A stretch of 64,000 nt of DNA from Streptomyces sp. NBC_00377 (GCF_036075115.1 NZ_CP107958.1:6014001-6078000); one strand, 5' to 3'. Counted from the first letter of the stretch, positions 42,535 through 51,316 are shown. Numbers and translations: made by a program. The notes: a model not told the origin generated them from the letters alone.

Positions 42535-44037
42535 ATGACGACGACCCCCCGGCCGAGCCCGGTTCCCGCGCCTGTTCCACCCGGTTCAAGTCCTGCTGCC
42601 AGTAAAGACCCTGGCACTGACAACCGGCCCCGCCGACTGCTGGCGGTCGTGCTCGCGGCCCAGTTCATGGCACTGCTGGACGTCTTCATCGTGAACGTCG
42701 CCGCCCCCACGATCGGTTCCGGGCTGCACGCCTCCGGAGCGGATCTCCAACTGATCGTCGCCGGGTACGCCATCACGTACTCCGTGCTGCTGATCACCGG
42801 CGCGCGCCTCGGCGACCGGTTCGGGCACGGCCGCGTCCACCTCGCCGGCCTCGCCCTCTTCACGGCTGCCTCACTGGCCTGCGGTCTGGCGCAGGGCAGC
42901 ACCGAACTGATCGTGTTCCGGCTGGTGCAGGGCGCGGGGTCGGCGGTGATGATCCCGCAGGTGCTCAGCCTGATCCAGCGCACGTTCACCGGCGAGGCCC
43001 GGGTCCGGGCGCTGGGCGCCTACTCGGCGGTCCTCGCCGTAGGCGCGGCGGCCGGGCAGGTGGTGGGCGGCGTCCTGGTCGCCGCCGACCTGCTGGGCAC
43101 GGGCTGGCGTCCGGTGTTCCTCGTGAACGTGCCCGTGGGCCTGGTCCTGCTGGCCGTCGGCGGGCGCGTCCTGCCGCGCGGCGGGGGAGCGGGACGGCAA
43201 GTGACCGGTGCAGAGGCGCGGGAAGGGGCGCGCGGGATCGACTGGCCGGGCCTCGTGCTCCTGGGCGCTGCTGTCTCGCTGATCACCGTGCCGCTCGTGC
43301 TCGGGCAGGAGAAGGACTGGCCGCTGTGGTCCTGGGTGTCGCTGGCCTCGGGCGGGACGGCGCTCGTGCTCTTCGGGGGTTACGAGGTCCGGCTCGCCCG
43401 GCGCGGCGGCGTCCCGCTGATCGCGCCCCGTGTGCTGCGTCACCCCGGGATGGGTCTCGCCGTTCTGAGGGTGATGGCCGTCATGGCGGTCAACGGGGGC
43501 TTCCTGTTCGTGCTGACGCTGCATGTCCAGGGCGGCCTCGGATACAGCGCTCTGCGCGCCGGTCTCACCTTCGCGCCGACCGCGGTGGTCTTCGGGATGG
43601 TCGGGCTGACCTGGCGCAGGTGGCCCGCCGCCTGGCAACGGTTCCTGGCCCTCGCCGGGTTCACGCTCACCGCGCTGTCCGTGCTGGGAGTGGGGCTGGC
43701 CTTCAGGGGCGGCGACCACGGGGGCGCGTGGCTGTTCGTCGCGTACGCGGGCGTGGGTGTCGGGCTCGCCCTCGCCTTCAGCCCGACGCTCACCGGGGCG
43801 TTGGCGGCGGTGCGGCCCGAGGACGCGGCGGACGCCAGCGGGCTGCTCGCCACGGTCACCCAGCTCGGGCAGCTGATCGGGGTCGCCGTCTTCGGCACGC
43901 TGTTCTTCAACCGGCTTGAGTCACTTGGGGTCCCGGAGGCGTATACCTCTGCGGAAGCGCTTCTCACATGCATGTTCGCGCTCGCTACGACAGCAATCCT
44001 GGGTGCCGTGTCCGGACTGGTACTGAGGCGTCGCTGA
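42535..44037 (+). CDS. MFS drug exporter (DHA2/EmrB-like, about 14 spans)
   Basis: 500 residues; ATG at 42535, upstream extension is low-complexity shadow. A Pro/Ser-rich N-terminus precedes the first span (LLAVVLAAQFMALLDVFIVNVAAPTI, motif typical of the EmrB/QacA group). It also has GARLGDRFGHGRV (MFS motif A between spans 2 and 3) and RLVQGAGSAVMIPQVLSLI, and ends VSGLVLRRR. Probable proton-driven efflux of a toxic or signalling compound, under the control of the divergent XRE regulator. No clear Shine-Dalgarno is visible. Confidence 0.9.
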   Translation: MTTTPRPSPVPAPVPPGSSPAASKDPGTDNRPRRLLAVVLAAQFMALLDVFIVNVAAPTIGSGLHASGADLQLIVAGYAITYSVLLITGARLGDRFGHGRVHLAGLALFTAASLACGLAQGSTELIVFRLVQGAGSAVMIPQVLSLIQRTFTGEARVRALGAYSAVLAVGAAAGQVVGGVLVAADLLGTGWRPVFLVNVPVGLVLLAVGGRVLPRGGGAGRQVTGAEAREGARGIDWPGLVLLGAAVSLITVPLVLGQEKDWPLWSWVSLASGGTALVLFGGYEVRLARRGGVPLIAPRVLRHPGMGLAVLRVMAVMAVNGGFLFVLTLHVQGGLGYSALRAGLTFAPTAVVFGMVGLTWRRWPAAWQRFLALAGFTLTALSVLGVGLAFRGGDHGGAWLFVAYAGVGVGLALAFSPTLTGALAAVRPEDAADASGLLATVTQLGQLIGVAVFGTLFFNRLESLGVPEAYTSAEALLTCMFALATTAILGAVSGLVLRRR

Positions 44038-44106
44038 CCGTATTGGCCCGGCCGTGGCAGAATCAAACGGCCGGAAGGGAGCGCGGCCCGACGGGAGGGA
44101 GTAGCG

Positions 44107-44280
44107 ATGCCTGCGAGCATCCTCGGAGAGGTCGGTCACCTCTCCGAAGCGGCGGTGACACCGGACAAGGCCACCCGGCTCAGCTGCCCCTCCTGTGGTT
44201 CCGGTCATGTGGCCCAGGTTCTCGGTGACAACGGCGGGATTTCCTACGTGTGCACGGCCTGCGGCCACAGCTGGAGCTGA
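44107..44280 (+). CDS. small zinc-ribbon protein (57 aa)
   Basis: The ATG at 44107 has GGGAGGGA just upstream. The C-terminal two thirds form a two-knuckle zinc ribbon: CPSCGSGHVAQV and CTACGHSWS, i.e. CxxC-x19-CxxC. The N-terminus (ASILGEVGHLSEAAVTPDKA) is polar. Function unknown; such minimal ribbons bind nucleic acids or proteins. It ends three bases before the next small zinc protein, so the two are an operon. Confidence 0.8.
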   Translation: MPASILGEVGHLSEAAVTPDKATRLSCPSCGSGHVAQVLGDNGGISYVCTACGHSWS

Positions 44281-44283
44281 TCG

Positions 44284-44517
44284 ATGGGTGCACACAGGCG
44301 GAAGTGCGACTGGTGCGGGAGCGGCACTCCGATCGTCCGTGACATGGAGCCGGTCAACCCCGACTACCAGTACTGGTGCGAGGAATGCGCGCGGGCGCTG
44401 ATCATAAAAGGCGACCCCATCGAGACGTACCGTGAGCTGGAGGGCGAGCCGATCTACGGGCGGCTCCTCGAGGAGCACTGCACGCTCAAGCGCTTCTATT
44501 CGTTCGTCACCGCCTGA
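44284..44517 (+). CDS. small zinc-binding protein (77 aa)
   Basis: ATG at 44284 right after the preceding stop. CDWCGSG near residue 8 and CEECARAL near residue 32 give a CxxC pair spacing typical of a treble-clef or ribbon zinc site. The rest is acidic and helical (ETYRELEGEPIYGRLLEEH). Function unknown. Confidence 0.75.
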   Translation: MGAHRRKCDWCGSGTPIVRDMEPVNPDYQYWCEECARALIIKGDPIETYRELEGEPIYGRLLEEHCTLKRFYSFVTA

Positions 44518-44586
44518 TCCGCACACCGTTGCGCGCCACTTCGATTGACTCTCATATCAGTTGAAACCGGACAGGGCGGAAACGAT

Positions 44587-44616
44587 TTGGTGGTCCACCC
44601 CCCGGGCCGGTAATGT
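44587..44616 (+). promoter_or_regulatory. promoter of the second tRNA-Ala gene
   Basis: TTGGTG (44587-44592), an 18-base spacer and TAATGT (44611-44616), placed 63 bases before the tRNA. Confidence 0.5.
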
Positions 44617-44679
44617 TGGCGTCGCCGCCGGGGAAACCGGGCGACACGGTCGGTACGCGGCTTCGCCGCTTGACCGCGA

Positions 44680-44752
44680 GGGGCTATAGCTCAGTTGGTA
44701 GAGCGCCTGCATGGCATGCAGGAGGTCAGGAGTTCAATTCTCCTTAGCTCCA
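44680..44752 (+). tRNA. tRNA-Ala(GGC), copy 2
   Basis: Identical over 73 bases to the copy at 41285-41357, with the same GGC anticodon and no encoded CCA. Flanks differ apart from a few bases on each side. The two copies form 73-bp direct repeats 3.4 kb apart. Confidence 0.97.
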
Positions 44753-44757
44753 CAGCA

Positions 44758-44797
44758 GATCCCGCCGGATCGAATGCGATCCGGCGGGATCTTTTTT
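44758..44797 (+). terminator. intrinsic terminator of the second tRNA-Ala gene
   Basis: Perfect 15-bp stem (44758-44772 and 44777-44791), AATG loop, then TTTTTT. Confidence 0.93.
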
Positions 44798-44923
44798 GCG
44801 CCCGGACATTCCGTCGTCGGTGGCCGGACAGATCGTCGGGCCCGGACCGGATCGTAGGACGACGACAAGGGGCCGCCTGGGATCAGGCGGCCCCTTGTCG
44901 TCGTCGAACCGTCGTACTGCCGC

Positions 44924-46534
44924 TCAGCGGCCGAGGGCGCGGCGGCCCCGGCCCTGGGAGAGGACCGGGAGGTTGCGGGCGGGCGCCTGCGCGCGTGTGT
45001 CCTCCTCGACGCGCAGAGCGAGGGCCGGGCAGCGGCGTACCGCGCGCAACGCCTTCGCCTCCGCGTTCTGCGGCACCTTCGCCTGCGCCACCGTCGGGAA
45101 GCCGTCGGCGCCGAGCTGGAAGACCTCCGGGAGGATGTCGGCGCACAGGCCGTGGCCGCGGCACAGCGTCCAGTCGACGAAGATCTTCTGGCGGCTCGAG
45201 CCGCTCTCCTGCGGCGCGATGCCGCTCGTGATGGCCGCCGGGGCCATGCCGGCCTCGAAGAGCGGCAGAACGCCCTCCACGGGCCTTCCGCAGCCATTGC
45301 CGAGGACATGCGCGGCCAGGTCGTCGGTGAACGCCTTGATGGTCGACTCCAGGAACATCGCGGAGCCGTCCGGGTGCGAACACGCACCGCGCCGCTTGAC
45401 GTTCTTGGCGACCTGCTTGAGCGCCTCCAGGGCGGCCGGGCCGCCGCCGTTGATGATGTCCTCCATGCCGCGCGCGGCGGCCGGCAGACCGAGGTAGCAG
45501 GGCCCGCACTGTCCCGCGCTCTCGTCGGCCAGCCACTGGGCCACGCGCAGCGACTCGCCCAGGGGGCACGTCTCCTGGCTGATCGGCAGGATCGCGCCGG
45601 CGCCGAGCGCCCCGCCCACCGCGTCGAGGGAGTTGCGGGAGACGATCGCCTCGTTGACCGTCGCCGCGTCGATCCACTTGCCGTGGTAGCCGCCGGTCAG
45701 CACGCCCTGGGGCACCGGCGGGGCGCCGGCGAGCTGGAGGACGTAGCGCAGCGGCACCCCCGTGGGGACCTCGATGACCATCGGGCGGGCGACCGCGCCG
45801 GAGACCGTCAGCATGACGGTGCCGGGCTCGTCGTACAGGCCGGTGTTGCCGTAGCGCTCCGGGCCGATGCGGGCGGCGATGGCGAGCTGGGCGAACGTCT
45901 CGGCGTTGGACAGCAGGGTCGGCGCGCCGCCGACGCCGTTCTGCGAGGCGCTGACCTTGCGGCCGGGCGGGATCGGCGGGCCGCCGTCGATGGAGCGGAT
46001 CAGGGACGCGGCGGCGCCGGTGACCATGCGGATCGGGTTGCGCTGGACGGATGCCTTCAGCGCCGATCTGCGGCCGTTGCTGAGACCGCGCTCGGCGAGC
46101 GCGGCCTCCATGGAGCGCTGGGTCGATTCGCGGGTGACCCCCACCACGAGCGTGCGGGCACCCAGCGCCTCCGCGACCAGCAGCGCGCCGTCCAGGATGA
46201 GGTGCGGGGCACGGTTGATCAGCACCGTGTCCTTGCGGCAGGCCGGTTCGTCCTCACTGCCGTTGACGACGACGACCGGCCGTACACCGCGCTTGATCGC
46301 GGCCTCGGCGACCGAGCGCAGCTTCTTGTGGAAGGGGAAGCCCGCGCCGCCGCGGCCCTTCAGGTTGATGTTCTCGGAGAGCTTCGCGAGGGCCTCTCCG
46401 CCCAGGGGTTCGAGCGGCCCGTGCACCTTCAGGTGCATGGGCAGGTCGAGTCTCTCGACAAGGTCGAAGCCCGACGTGAGCTGCGGAAGCCCGACCACGC
46501 GGACTTCTGGGACGTCGGGCAGGGCCTCGTTCAC
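44924..46534 (-). CDS. NuoF-like flavoprotein fused to a C-terminal ferredoxin domain
   Basis: 536 residues from the GTG at 46532-46534, overlapping the upstream gene stop by four bases. It resembles the 51-kDa subunit of complex I and related NADH-oxidising modules: GRGGAGFP (60-67, FMN site), NGSEDEP, an SLBB-like domain in the middle and the 4Fe-4S domain near residue 340. That last motif reads ESAGQCGPC instead of ESCGxCxPC, so one of the four usual cysteines is Ala; the fourth, in GACSHPDG, is kept. A ferredoxin-like tail (about 455-515) has LCRGHGLC and RRCP, three cysteines as in 3Fe-4S ferredoxins. Probably a soluble electron-input subunit for the membrane partner encoded just upstream. 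Not part of a nuo operon here. Confidence 0.85.
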   Translation of the reverse strand: MNEALPDVPEVRVVGLPQLTSGFDLVERLDLPMHLKVHGPLEPLGGEALAKLSENINLKGRGGAGFPFHKKLRSVAEAAIKRGVRPVVVVNGSEDEPACRKDTVLINRAPHLILDGALLVAEALGARTLVVGVTRESTQRSMEAALAERGLSNGRRSALKASVQRNPIRMVTGAAASLIRSIDGGPPIPPGRKVSASQNGVGGAPTLLSNAETFAQLAIAARIGPERYGNTGLYDEPGTVMLTVSGAVARPMVIEVPTGVPLRYVLQLAGAPPVPQGVLTGGYHGKWIDAATVNEAIVSRNSLDAVGGALGAGAILPISQETCPLGESLRVAQWLADESAGQCGPCYLGLPAAARGMEDIINGGGPAALEALKQVAKNVKRRGACSHPDGSAMFLESTIKAFTDDLAAHVLGNGCGRPVEGVLPLFEAGMAPAAITSGIAPQESGSSRQKIFVDWTLCRGHGLCADILPEVFQLGADGFPTVAQAKVPQNAEAKALRAVRRCPALALRVEEDTRAQAPARNLPVLSQGRGRRALGR

Positions 46535-47853
46535 CTATAGCCTCCGGAAGGCGTGTTCCAAGGTTCGCCCGAACCCGGTGCGTCGAACGACGCGCCGGGC
46601 GTTGGTTCACTGGCGGGACCGCTGTTGTACGTGTCGTTCTGGTTGTACGTGCCGTATGCGGGATTCGTCTCACCGGTGTCGTACACATCACGTCCGCCGT
46701 ATCCGGCGGTGCCCGGATTGCCATAGACCGGGATGTTGAATCCCGTGTCCTGGAGCGGGTCGTAGGCCGACGGGGGCGCCTCGCCGACCGGCGGCGGGGA
46801 CGGGATCGGCCAGCTGCCCGACGTGCTGCCGCCGTTGTCGACGCGCGGGATGGCCTCGGTGGCCTGGACGTCGAACGGCAGGTTCATCCGTGCCGTCTGG
46901 TCCGCCGCGTACGGCTGCTGCTGGCCGCGCTGCGGTGTGTTGACGGCGCGGTAGGCGGCCGCGAAGCCGTTCGCGGGCTCCGGGGCGGGCGCGGGTGTGT
47001 CGTACAGCGGCGACGACGACGGCGACATGCGGGTGGAGCCCATCGTGTCCGTCAGCGGCGAACGGCCCGAGCGGCCCGAGCGGCCCTCGTAGCCGGGCAG
47101 CGCCGAGGATCCGGTCTCCGTCGCACGCGCGCGTGACGCTTCGAGGCCGTCCATGGCGTAGCGGTCCTGGGTGCCCAGGAGCGTGGTGATCCGGTCGGCG
47201 ACCTTGCGCTTGAACGGGCGCGGGGCGGCGCGCAGCGCGAGGGCCGCCATGACTCCGGCCAGGCACAGCTCGTACGAGACCATGAAGAACGGCTTCGCCG
47301 CGCGCCCCGCGAACAGGCCGTGGATCAGGGCCGCGCACAGCGCCGGGTAGGCGAGCATGTGCATCGCGCGCCAGCGGGCGGCGACCTCGGCCGGCGCGGC
47401 GAACTGGTTGCGCAGCGCGCCGGTGATGCCGACGAAGATCATGAGCAGGGCGGCCAGGGAGCCGAGGCCGATCAGTCCGGCGCTGCCCTTGATGCCGAGG
47501 CTGAACGGGATCAGGGCGGCGATCAGGACGGTGTGTTCCAGGGCCAGCTTGACGGTGATGTGCACCACGAGGAACGCGATGGAGCCGACGGCGGTCACGC
47601 GGTGGACGCCCTGCGCGAGGATCCGCTGCCGCGTGTTGAGGATGAGCCGGTCCTGGGCCACGAGTCCCCAGATGACCGAGCAGGTCAGGCATACCAGCGA
47701 CAGGACACCTGCACCGAAGTTGAGGAAGGCCTGGAACTGGTCGCCGCCGACCAGTACGGCCACAGGTATGAGGACCAGGACGACAGCCGTCGCCATCCCA
47801 TAGACCGACCGGCCGGGCTTGGGAAGCGAGCTGTTACTAGAACGAGGGTTCAT
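46531..47853 (-). CDS. cytochrome-b/ferric-reductase-like membrane protein with long disordered tail
   Basis: 440 residues from the ATG at 47851-47853; an upstream in-frame extension lacks support. Six or so hydrophobic helices (about 15-215) include GVHRVTAVGSIAFLVVHI and AMHMLAYPALCAALIHGLF, whose paired histidines are candidate heme ligands, as in the ferric-reductase/cytochrome-b fold. A Pro/Gly/Tyr/Asn-rich cytoplasmic tail of about 200 residues follows and ends SGGYR. It overlaps the NuoF-like gene by four bases. Inferred role: passing electrons from the flavoprotein across or into the membrane. The terminal acceptor is unknown. Confidence 0.8.
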   Translation of the reverse strand: MNPRSSNSSLPKPGRSVYGMATAVVLVLIPVAVLVGGDQFQAFLNFGAGVLSLVCLTCSVIWGLVAQDRLILNTRQRILAQGVHRVTAVGSIAFLVVHITVKLALEHTVLIAALIPFSLGIKGSAGLIGLGSLAALLMIFVGITGALRNQFAAPAEVAARWRAMHMLAYPALCAALIHGLFAGRAAKPFFMVSYELCLAGVMAALALRAAPRPFKRKVADRITTLLGTQDRYAMDGLEASRARATETGSSALPGYEGRSGRSGRSPLTDTMGSTRMSPSSSPLYDTPAPAPEPANGFAAAYRAVNTPQRGQQQPYAADQTARMNLPFDVQATEAIPRVDNGGSTSGSWPIPSPPPVGEAPPSAYDPLQDTGFNIPVYGNPGTAGYGGRDVYDTGETNPAYGTYNQNDTYNSGPASEPTPGASFDAPGSGEPWNTPSGGYR

Positions 47854-47989
47854 GGGGGCAACTCCGAGCAGTTTCGGGAAAGCGGTCCCGCTGCCGAACT
47901 CTAAGTGGCTCCATACCGATGGGTACGAGGTTTGAGTTATTGCGCTGTTATCAAACGACAATGTGGCTGGTGTGATGTCCCTTAGCTAC

Positions 47990-48006
47990 TGTTACGCGAA
48001 GTAACA
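47990..48006. promoter_or_regulatory. 17-bp inverted repeat, candidate operator
   Basis: TGTTAC-N5-GTAACA in the 264-bp divergent region between the redox pair and the leuS leader. The region around it (47925-48020) is AT-rich for this genome and probably holds the promoter of the redox pair. The cognate regulator is unknown. Confidence 0.4.
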
Positions 48007-48105
48007 CTTGACCTTGGTTCAGTTCCAACCCGCCCTTCAGCATCGCAGCAACGTTGTCGCGACCATGCATACGTAAGCGCGTGGCCGCGTGCTCAAGGCC
48101 TGCGG

Positions 48106-48117
48106 TACCCTAACGCC
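48106..48117 (+). promoter_or_regulatory. -10 element of the leuS leader transcript
   Basis: TACCCT (48106-48111), six bases, then the ATG of the leader peptide. Same geometry as upstream of proA, 33829 and 34480, so the leader peptide would be translated from a leaderless mRNA. Confidence 0.55.
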
Positions 48118-48156
48118 ATGCGTGCTGTACGCCTTCTGCTTAGCGAGCCGCGCTGA
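48118..48156 (+). CDS. leuS leader peptide (12 aa)
   Basis: ATG at 48118, then RAVRLLLSEPR and TGA at 48154-48156. Three consecutive leucine codons (CTT, CTG, CTT; 48133-48141) sit where a ribosome would stall when charged leucyl-tRNA is scarce. A hairpin with a T-run follows at 48203-48227, and then leuS. This is the architecture of ribosome-mediated transcription attenuation for leucine. CTT is a rare codon in such a GC-rich genome, and its use here fits a sensing role. Confidence 0.8.
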   Translation: MRAVRLLLSEPR

Positions 48157-48202
48157 TCAGTCCCGACCGCCGGTGACCGGACGGTTCGGAATCGGCGCGG
48201 CG

Positions 48203-48227
48203 TCCCCTCCTGTGCGAGGGGATTTTT
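48203..48227 (+). terminator. attenuator terminator of leuS
   Basis: Seven-pair stem (48203-48209 with 48216-48222), 6-base loop, then TTTTT, 55 bases before leuS. Upstream sequence 48160-48190 contains competing G/C-rich complementary segments (including CCGG-TGA-CCGG) that could form the alternative antiterminator when the leader ribosome stalls. Confidence 0.8.
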
Positions 48228-48281
48228 CGTTTCCTGGACGACAACCCGCTGGCAGAGACGATCGATGGAGCTTTGAGGACC

Positions 48282-51167
48282 ATGAGCGAGACGAACCCCG
48301 CTGCCGCCGCCGCACCGGCGGAGGCAGCGCCGCACCGCTACACGGCCGCCATGGCCGCCGAGATCGAGGCGCGCTGGCAGGACTTCTGGGACGCCGAGGG
48401 TACGTACGCCGCACCGAACCCGAAGGGTGACCTGGCCGGTGACCCCGAGCTGGTGGCCCGACCCAAGAAGTTCGTCATGGACATGTTCCCGTACCCCTCC
48501 GGTGCGGGTCTGCATGTCGGCCACCCCCTGGGCTACATCGCGACCGACGTCTACGCGCGCTTCCAGCGCATGACCGGCCACAACGTCCTGCACACCCTGG
48601 GCTTCGACGCCTTCGGCCTGCCCGCCGAGCAGCACGCCGTGCAGACCGGCGAGCACCCTCGGATCACCACCGAAGCGGCCATCAACAACATGAAGGCCCA
48701 GCTGCGCCGGCTGGGCCTGGGCCACGACAAGCGCCGGTCGTTCGCCACGATCGACCCGGACTACTACAAGTGGACCCAGTGGATCTTCCTGCAGATCTTC
48801 AACTCCTGGTACGACGACGAGGCCGACAAGGCCCGCCCGATCACCGAACTGGTCGCCCGGTTCGAGTCCGGTGAGCGTGCCGTGCCGGGCCACACGCGCG
48901 CGTGGGGCGAGCTGAGCGCCACCGAGCGCGCCGACGTCCTGAGCGAGTTCCGCCTGGCCTACGCCTCCGACGCCCCGGTCAACTGGTGCCCGGGCCTGGG
49001 AACCGTGCTGGCCAACGAGGAGGTCACCGCCGACGGCCGCTCCGAGCGCGGCAACTTCCCCGTCTTCAAGGCCAAGCTGCGTCAGTGGAACATGCGCATC
49101 ACCGCCTACGCGGACCGCCTGCTGGACGACCTGGACGCGCTGGACTGGCCCGAGGCCATCAAGCTGCAGCAGCGCAACTGGATCGGCCGTTCCGAGGGCG
49201 CCCGTGTCGACTTCCCCGTGGACGGCGAGCGGATCACGGTCTTCACCACCCGCCCGGACACCCTGTTCGGCGCGACCTACATGGTGCTGGCCCCCGAGCA
49301 CCCGCTGGTCGACAAGTTCACCCCCGCCACCTGGCCCGAGGGCACCCACGACGTCTGGACCGGCGGTCACGCATCCCCGGCCGAGGCCGTCGCCGCGTAC
49401 CGCGCGCAGGCCGCCTCGAAGTCCGACGTCGAGCGCCAGGCCGAGGCCAAGGACAAGACCGGCGTCTTCACCGGTGTGTACGCGACCAACCCGGTCAACG
49501 GCGAGCAGGTCCCCGTCTTCATCGCCGACTACGTCCTGATGGGATACGGCACCGGCGCGATCATGGCCGTCCCGGCGCACGACACGCGCGACTTCGCGTT
49601 CGCGCGTGCCTTCGAGCTGCCGATCACCTGTGTGGTCGAGCCGACCGACGGCCGCGGCGACGACACCTCGGCGTGGGACGACGCCTTCGCCTCGTACGAC
49701 GCGAAGATCGTCAACTCCGCCCACGGTGACCTCGTGCTGGACGGCCTGGGCGTCGTCGACGCCAAGGCGCGCATCACCCAGTGGCTGGAGCGCGAGGGCA
49801 TCGGCGAGGGCACCGTCAACTTCCGCCTGCGTGACTGGCTGTTCAGCCGCCAGCGTTACTGGGGCGAGCCCTTCCCGATCGTCTACGACGAGGACGGCGT
49901 CGCCCACCCGCTGCCCGAGTCGATGCTGCCCCTGACGCTGCCCGAGGTCGAGGACTACTCGCCGCGCACCTTCGACCCGGACGACGCGAACACGTCCCCG
50001 GAGACGCCGCTGTCGCGCAACGAGGACTGGGTGAACGTCACCCTGGACCTGGGTGACGGCACCGGCCCGCGCCAGTACCGCCGTGAGACCAACACCATGC
50101 CCAACTGGGCCGGTTCCTGCTGGTACGAGCTGCGTTACCTGGACCCGCACAACAGCGAGAAGCTGGTCGACCCGGACATCGAGCAGTACTGGATGGGTCC
50201 CCGCGAGGGCCAGCCGCACGGCGGTGTCGACCTGTACGTGGGCGGCGCCGAACACGCCGTGCTGCACCTGCTGTACGCGCGCTTCTGGTCCAAGGTCCTG
50301 TTCGACCTGGGGCACGTCTCCTCCGTGGAGCCGTTCCACAAGCTGTTCAACCAGGGCATGATCCAGGCGTTCGTCTACCGCGACAGCCGCGGCTTCCCGG
50401 TGCCCGCCGCCGAGGTGGAGGAGCGCGACGGCGCGTACTTCCACCAGGGCGAGAAGGTCTCCCGCCTGCTCGGCAAGATGGGCAAGTCCCTGAAGAACGC
50501 GGTCACTCCGGACGAGATCTGCGACGAGTACGGCGCCGACACGCTGCGCCTGTACGAGATGGCGATGGGCCCGCTGGACGTCTCGCGCCCGTGGGACACC
50601 CGCGCGGTGGTCGGCCAGTACCGCCTGCTTCAGCGGCTGTGGCGCAACGTCGTGGACGAGACCACAGGCGAGGTGACCGTTGTCGACGCCGAGCCCGGCG
50701 AGGACACTCTGCGAGCCCTGCACAAGGCGATCGACGGGGTGCGCCAGGACCTGGAGGGCCTGCGCTTCAACACCGCCATCGCCAAGATCACCGAGCTGAA
50801 CAATCACCTGACCAAGGCGGGCGGCGCGGTACCGCGCTCCGTCGCCGAGGCCCTGGTGCTGCTGGTCGCCCCGCTGGCCCCGCACATCGCCGAGGAGCTG
50901 TGGCGCCGGCTGGGTCACACCGACTCGGTCGTCCACCACGACCTGCCGGTCGCCGACCCGGCGTACGTCGTGGACGAGAGCGTGACCTGTGTCGTGCAGA
51001 TCAAGGGCAAGGTCAAGGCGCGCCTGGAGGTGTCCCCGGCCATCTCCGACGAGGAGCTGGAGAAGGTGGCGCTGGCCGACGAGGGCGTCGTGAAGGCGCT
51101 GGGCGGGGCCGGTATCCGCAAGGTCATCGTGCGCGCTCCGAAGCTGGTGAACATCGTTCCGGCGTGA
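48282..51167 (+). CDS. leuS: leucyl-tRNA synthetase
   Basis: 961 residues; ATG at 48282 with TGAGGA just upstream. Class Ia signature: the HIGH-type motif HVGHP near residue 78 (in PYPSGAGLHVGHP) and the KMSKS-type motif GKMGKS near 732. The editing CP1 domain lies about 260-450 (TRPDTLFGATYMV; GYGTGAIMAVPAHDTRD with the conserved Asp for post-transfer editing), and an anticodon-binding helical bundle and C-terminal domain finish the protein. It charges tRNA-Leu. Expression is probably attenuated through the leader peptide upstream. Confidence 0.98.
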   Translation: MSETNPAAAAAPAEAAPHRYTAAMAAEIEARWQDFWDAEGTYAAPNPKGDLAGDPELVARPKKFVMDMFPYPSGAGLHVGHPLGYIATDVYARFQRMTGHNVLHTLGFDAFGLPAEQHAVQTGEHPRITTEAAINNMKAQLRRLGLGHDKRRSFATIDPDYYKWTQWIFLQIFNSWYDDEADKARPITELVARFESGERAVPGHTRAWGELSATERADVLSEFRLAYASDAPVNWCPGLGTVLANEEVTADGRSERGNFPVFKAKLRQWNMRITAYADRLLDDLDALDWPEAIKLQQRNWIGRSEGARVDFPVDGERITVFTTRPDTLFGATYMVLAPEHPLVDKFTPATWPEGTHDVWTGGHASPAEAVAAYRAQAASKSDVERQAEAKDKTGVFTGVYATNPVNGEQVPVFIADYVLMGYGTGAIMAVPAHDTRDFAFARAFELPITCVVEPTDGRGDDTSAWDDAFASYDAKIVNSAHGDLVLDGLGVVDAKARITQWLEREGIGEGTVNFRLRDWLFSRQRYWGEPFPIVYDEDGVAHPLPESMLPLTLPEVEDYSPRTFDPDDANTSPETPLSRNEDWVNVTLDLGDGTGPRQYRRETNTMPNWAGSCWYELRYLDPHNSEKLVDPDIEQYWMGPREGQPHGGVDLYVGGAEHAVLHLLYARFWSKVLFDLGHVSSVEPFHKLFNQGMIQAFVYRDSRGFPVPAAEVEERDGAYFHQGEKVSRLLGKMGKSLKNAVTPDEICDEYGADTLRLYEMAMGPLDVSRPWDTRAVVGQYRLLQRLWRNVVDETTGEVTVVDAEPGEDTLRALHKAIDGVRQDLEGLRFNTAIAKITELNNHLTKAGGAVPRSVAEALVLLVAPLAPHIAEELWRRLGHTDSVVHHDLPVADPAYVVDESVTCVVQIKGKVKARLEVSPAISDEELEKVALADEGVVKALGGAGIRKVIVRAPKLVNIVPA

Positions 51168-51273
51168 GCATGACGGGACTGCACGCACTGCGGCGCGTAC
51201 GCGTGACGGGGCCGCGCGCATGACGGGAACGGGTGGAGCACGGGCCGGTGGGCGCGGCTCCGGGTAGTCCCCT

Positions 51274-51316
51274 ACGGGCAGGTTCGGGGTTCTTCTGGAA
51301 CTCCGGACCTGCCCGT
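51274..51316 (+). terminator. terminator after leuS
   Basis: Fourteen-pair stem (51274-51287 with 51303-51316, one G-T pair) extended by further inner pairs. It ends in TCTCGTTT. Confidence 0.8.

Noticed and set aside
41285..44752. tRNA-Ala copies as att sites of an integrated element
   Set aside because: The duplicated sequence is a full tRNA, not a 3' end fragment, and there is no integrase, excisionase or replication gene between them.
48118..48281. T-box riboswitch in front of leuS
   Set aside because: No T-box core or specifier stem is visible, while a leader peptide with three leucine codons plus a terminator explains the region better.
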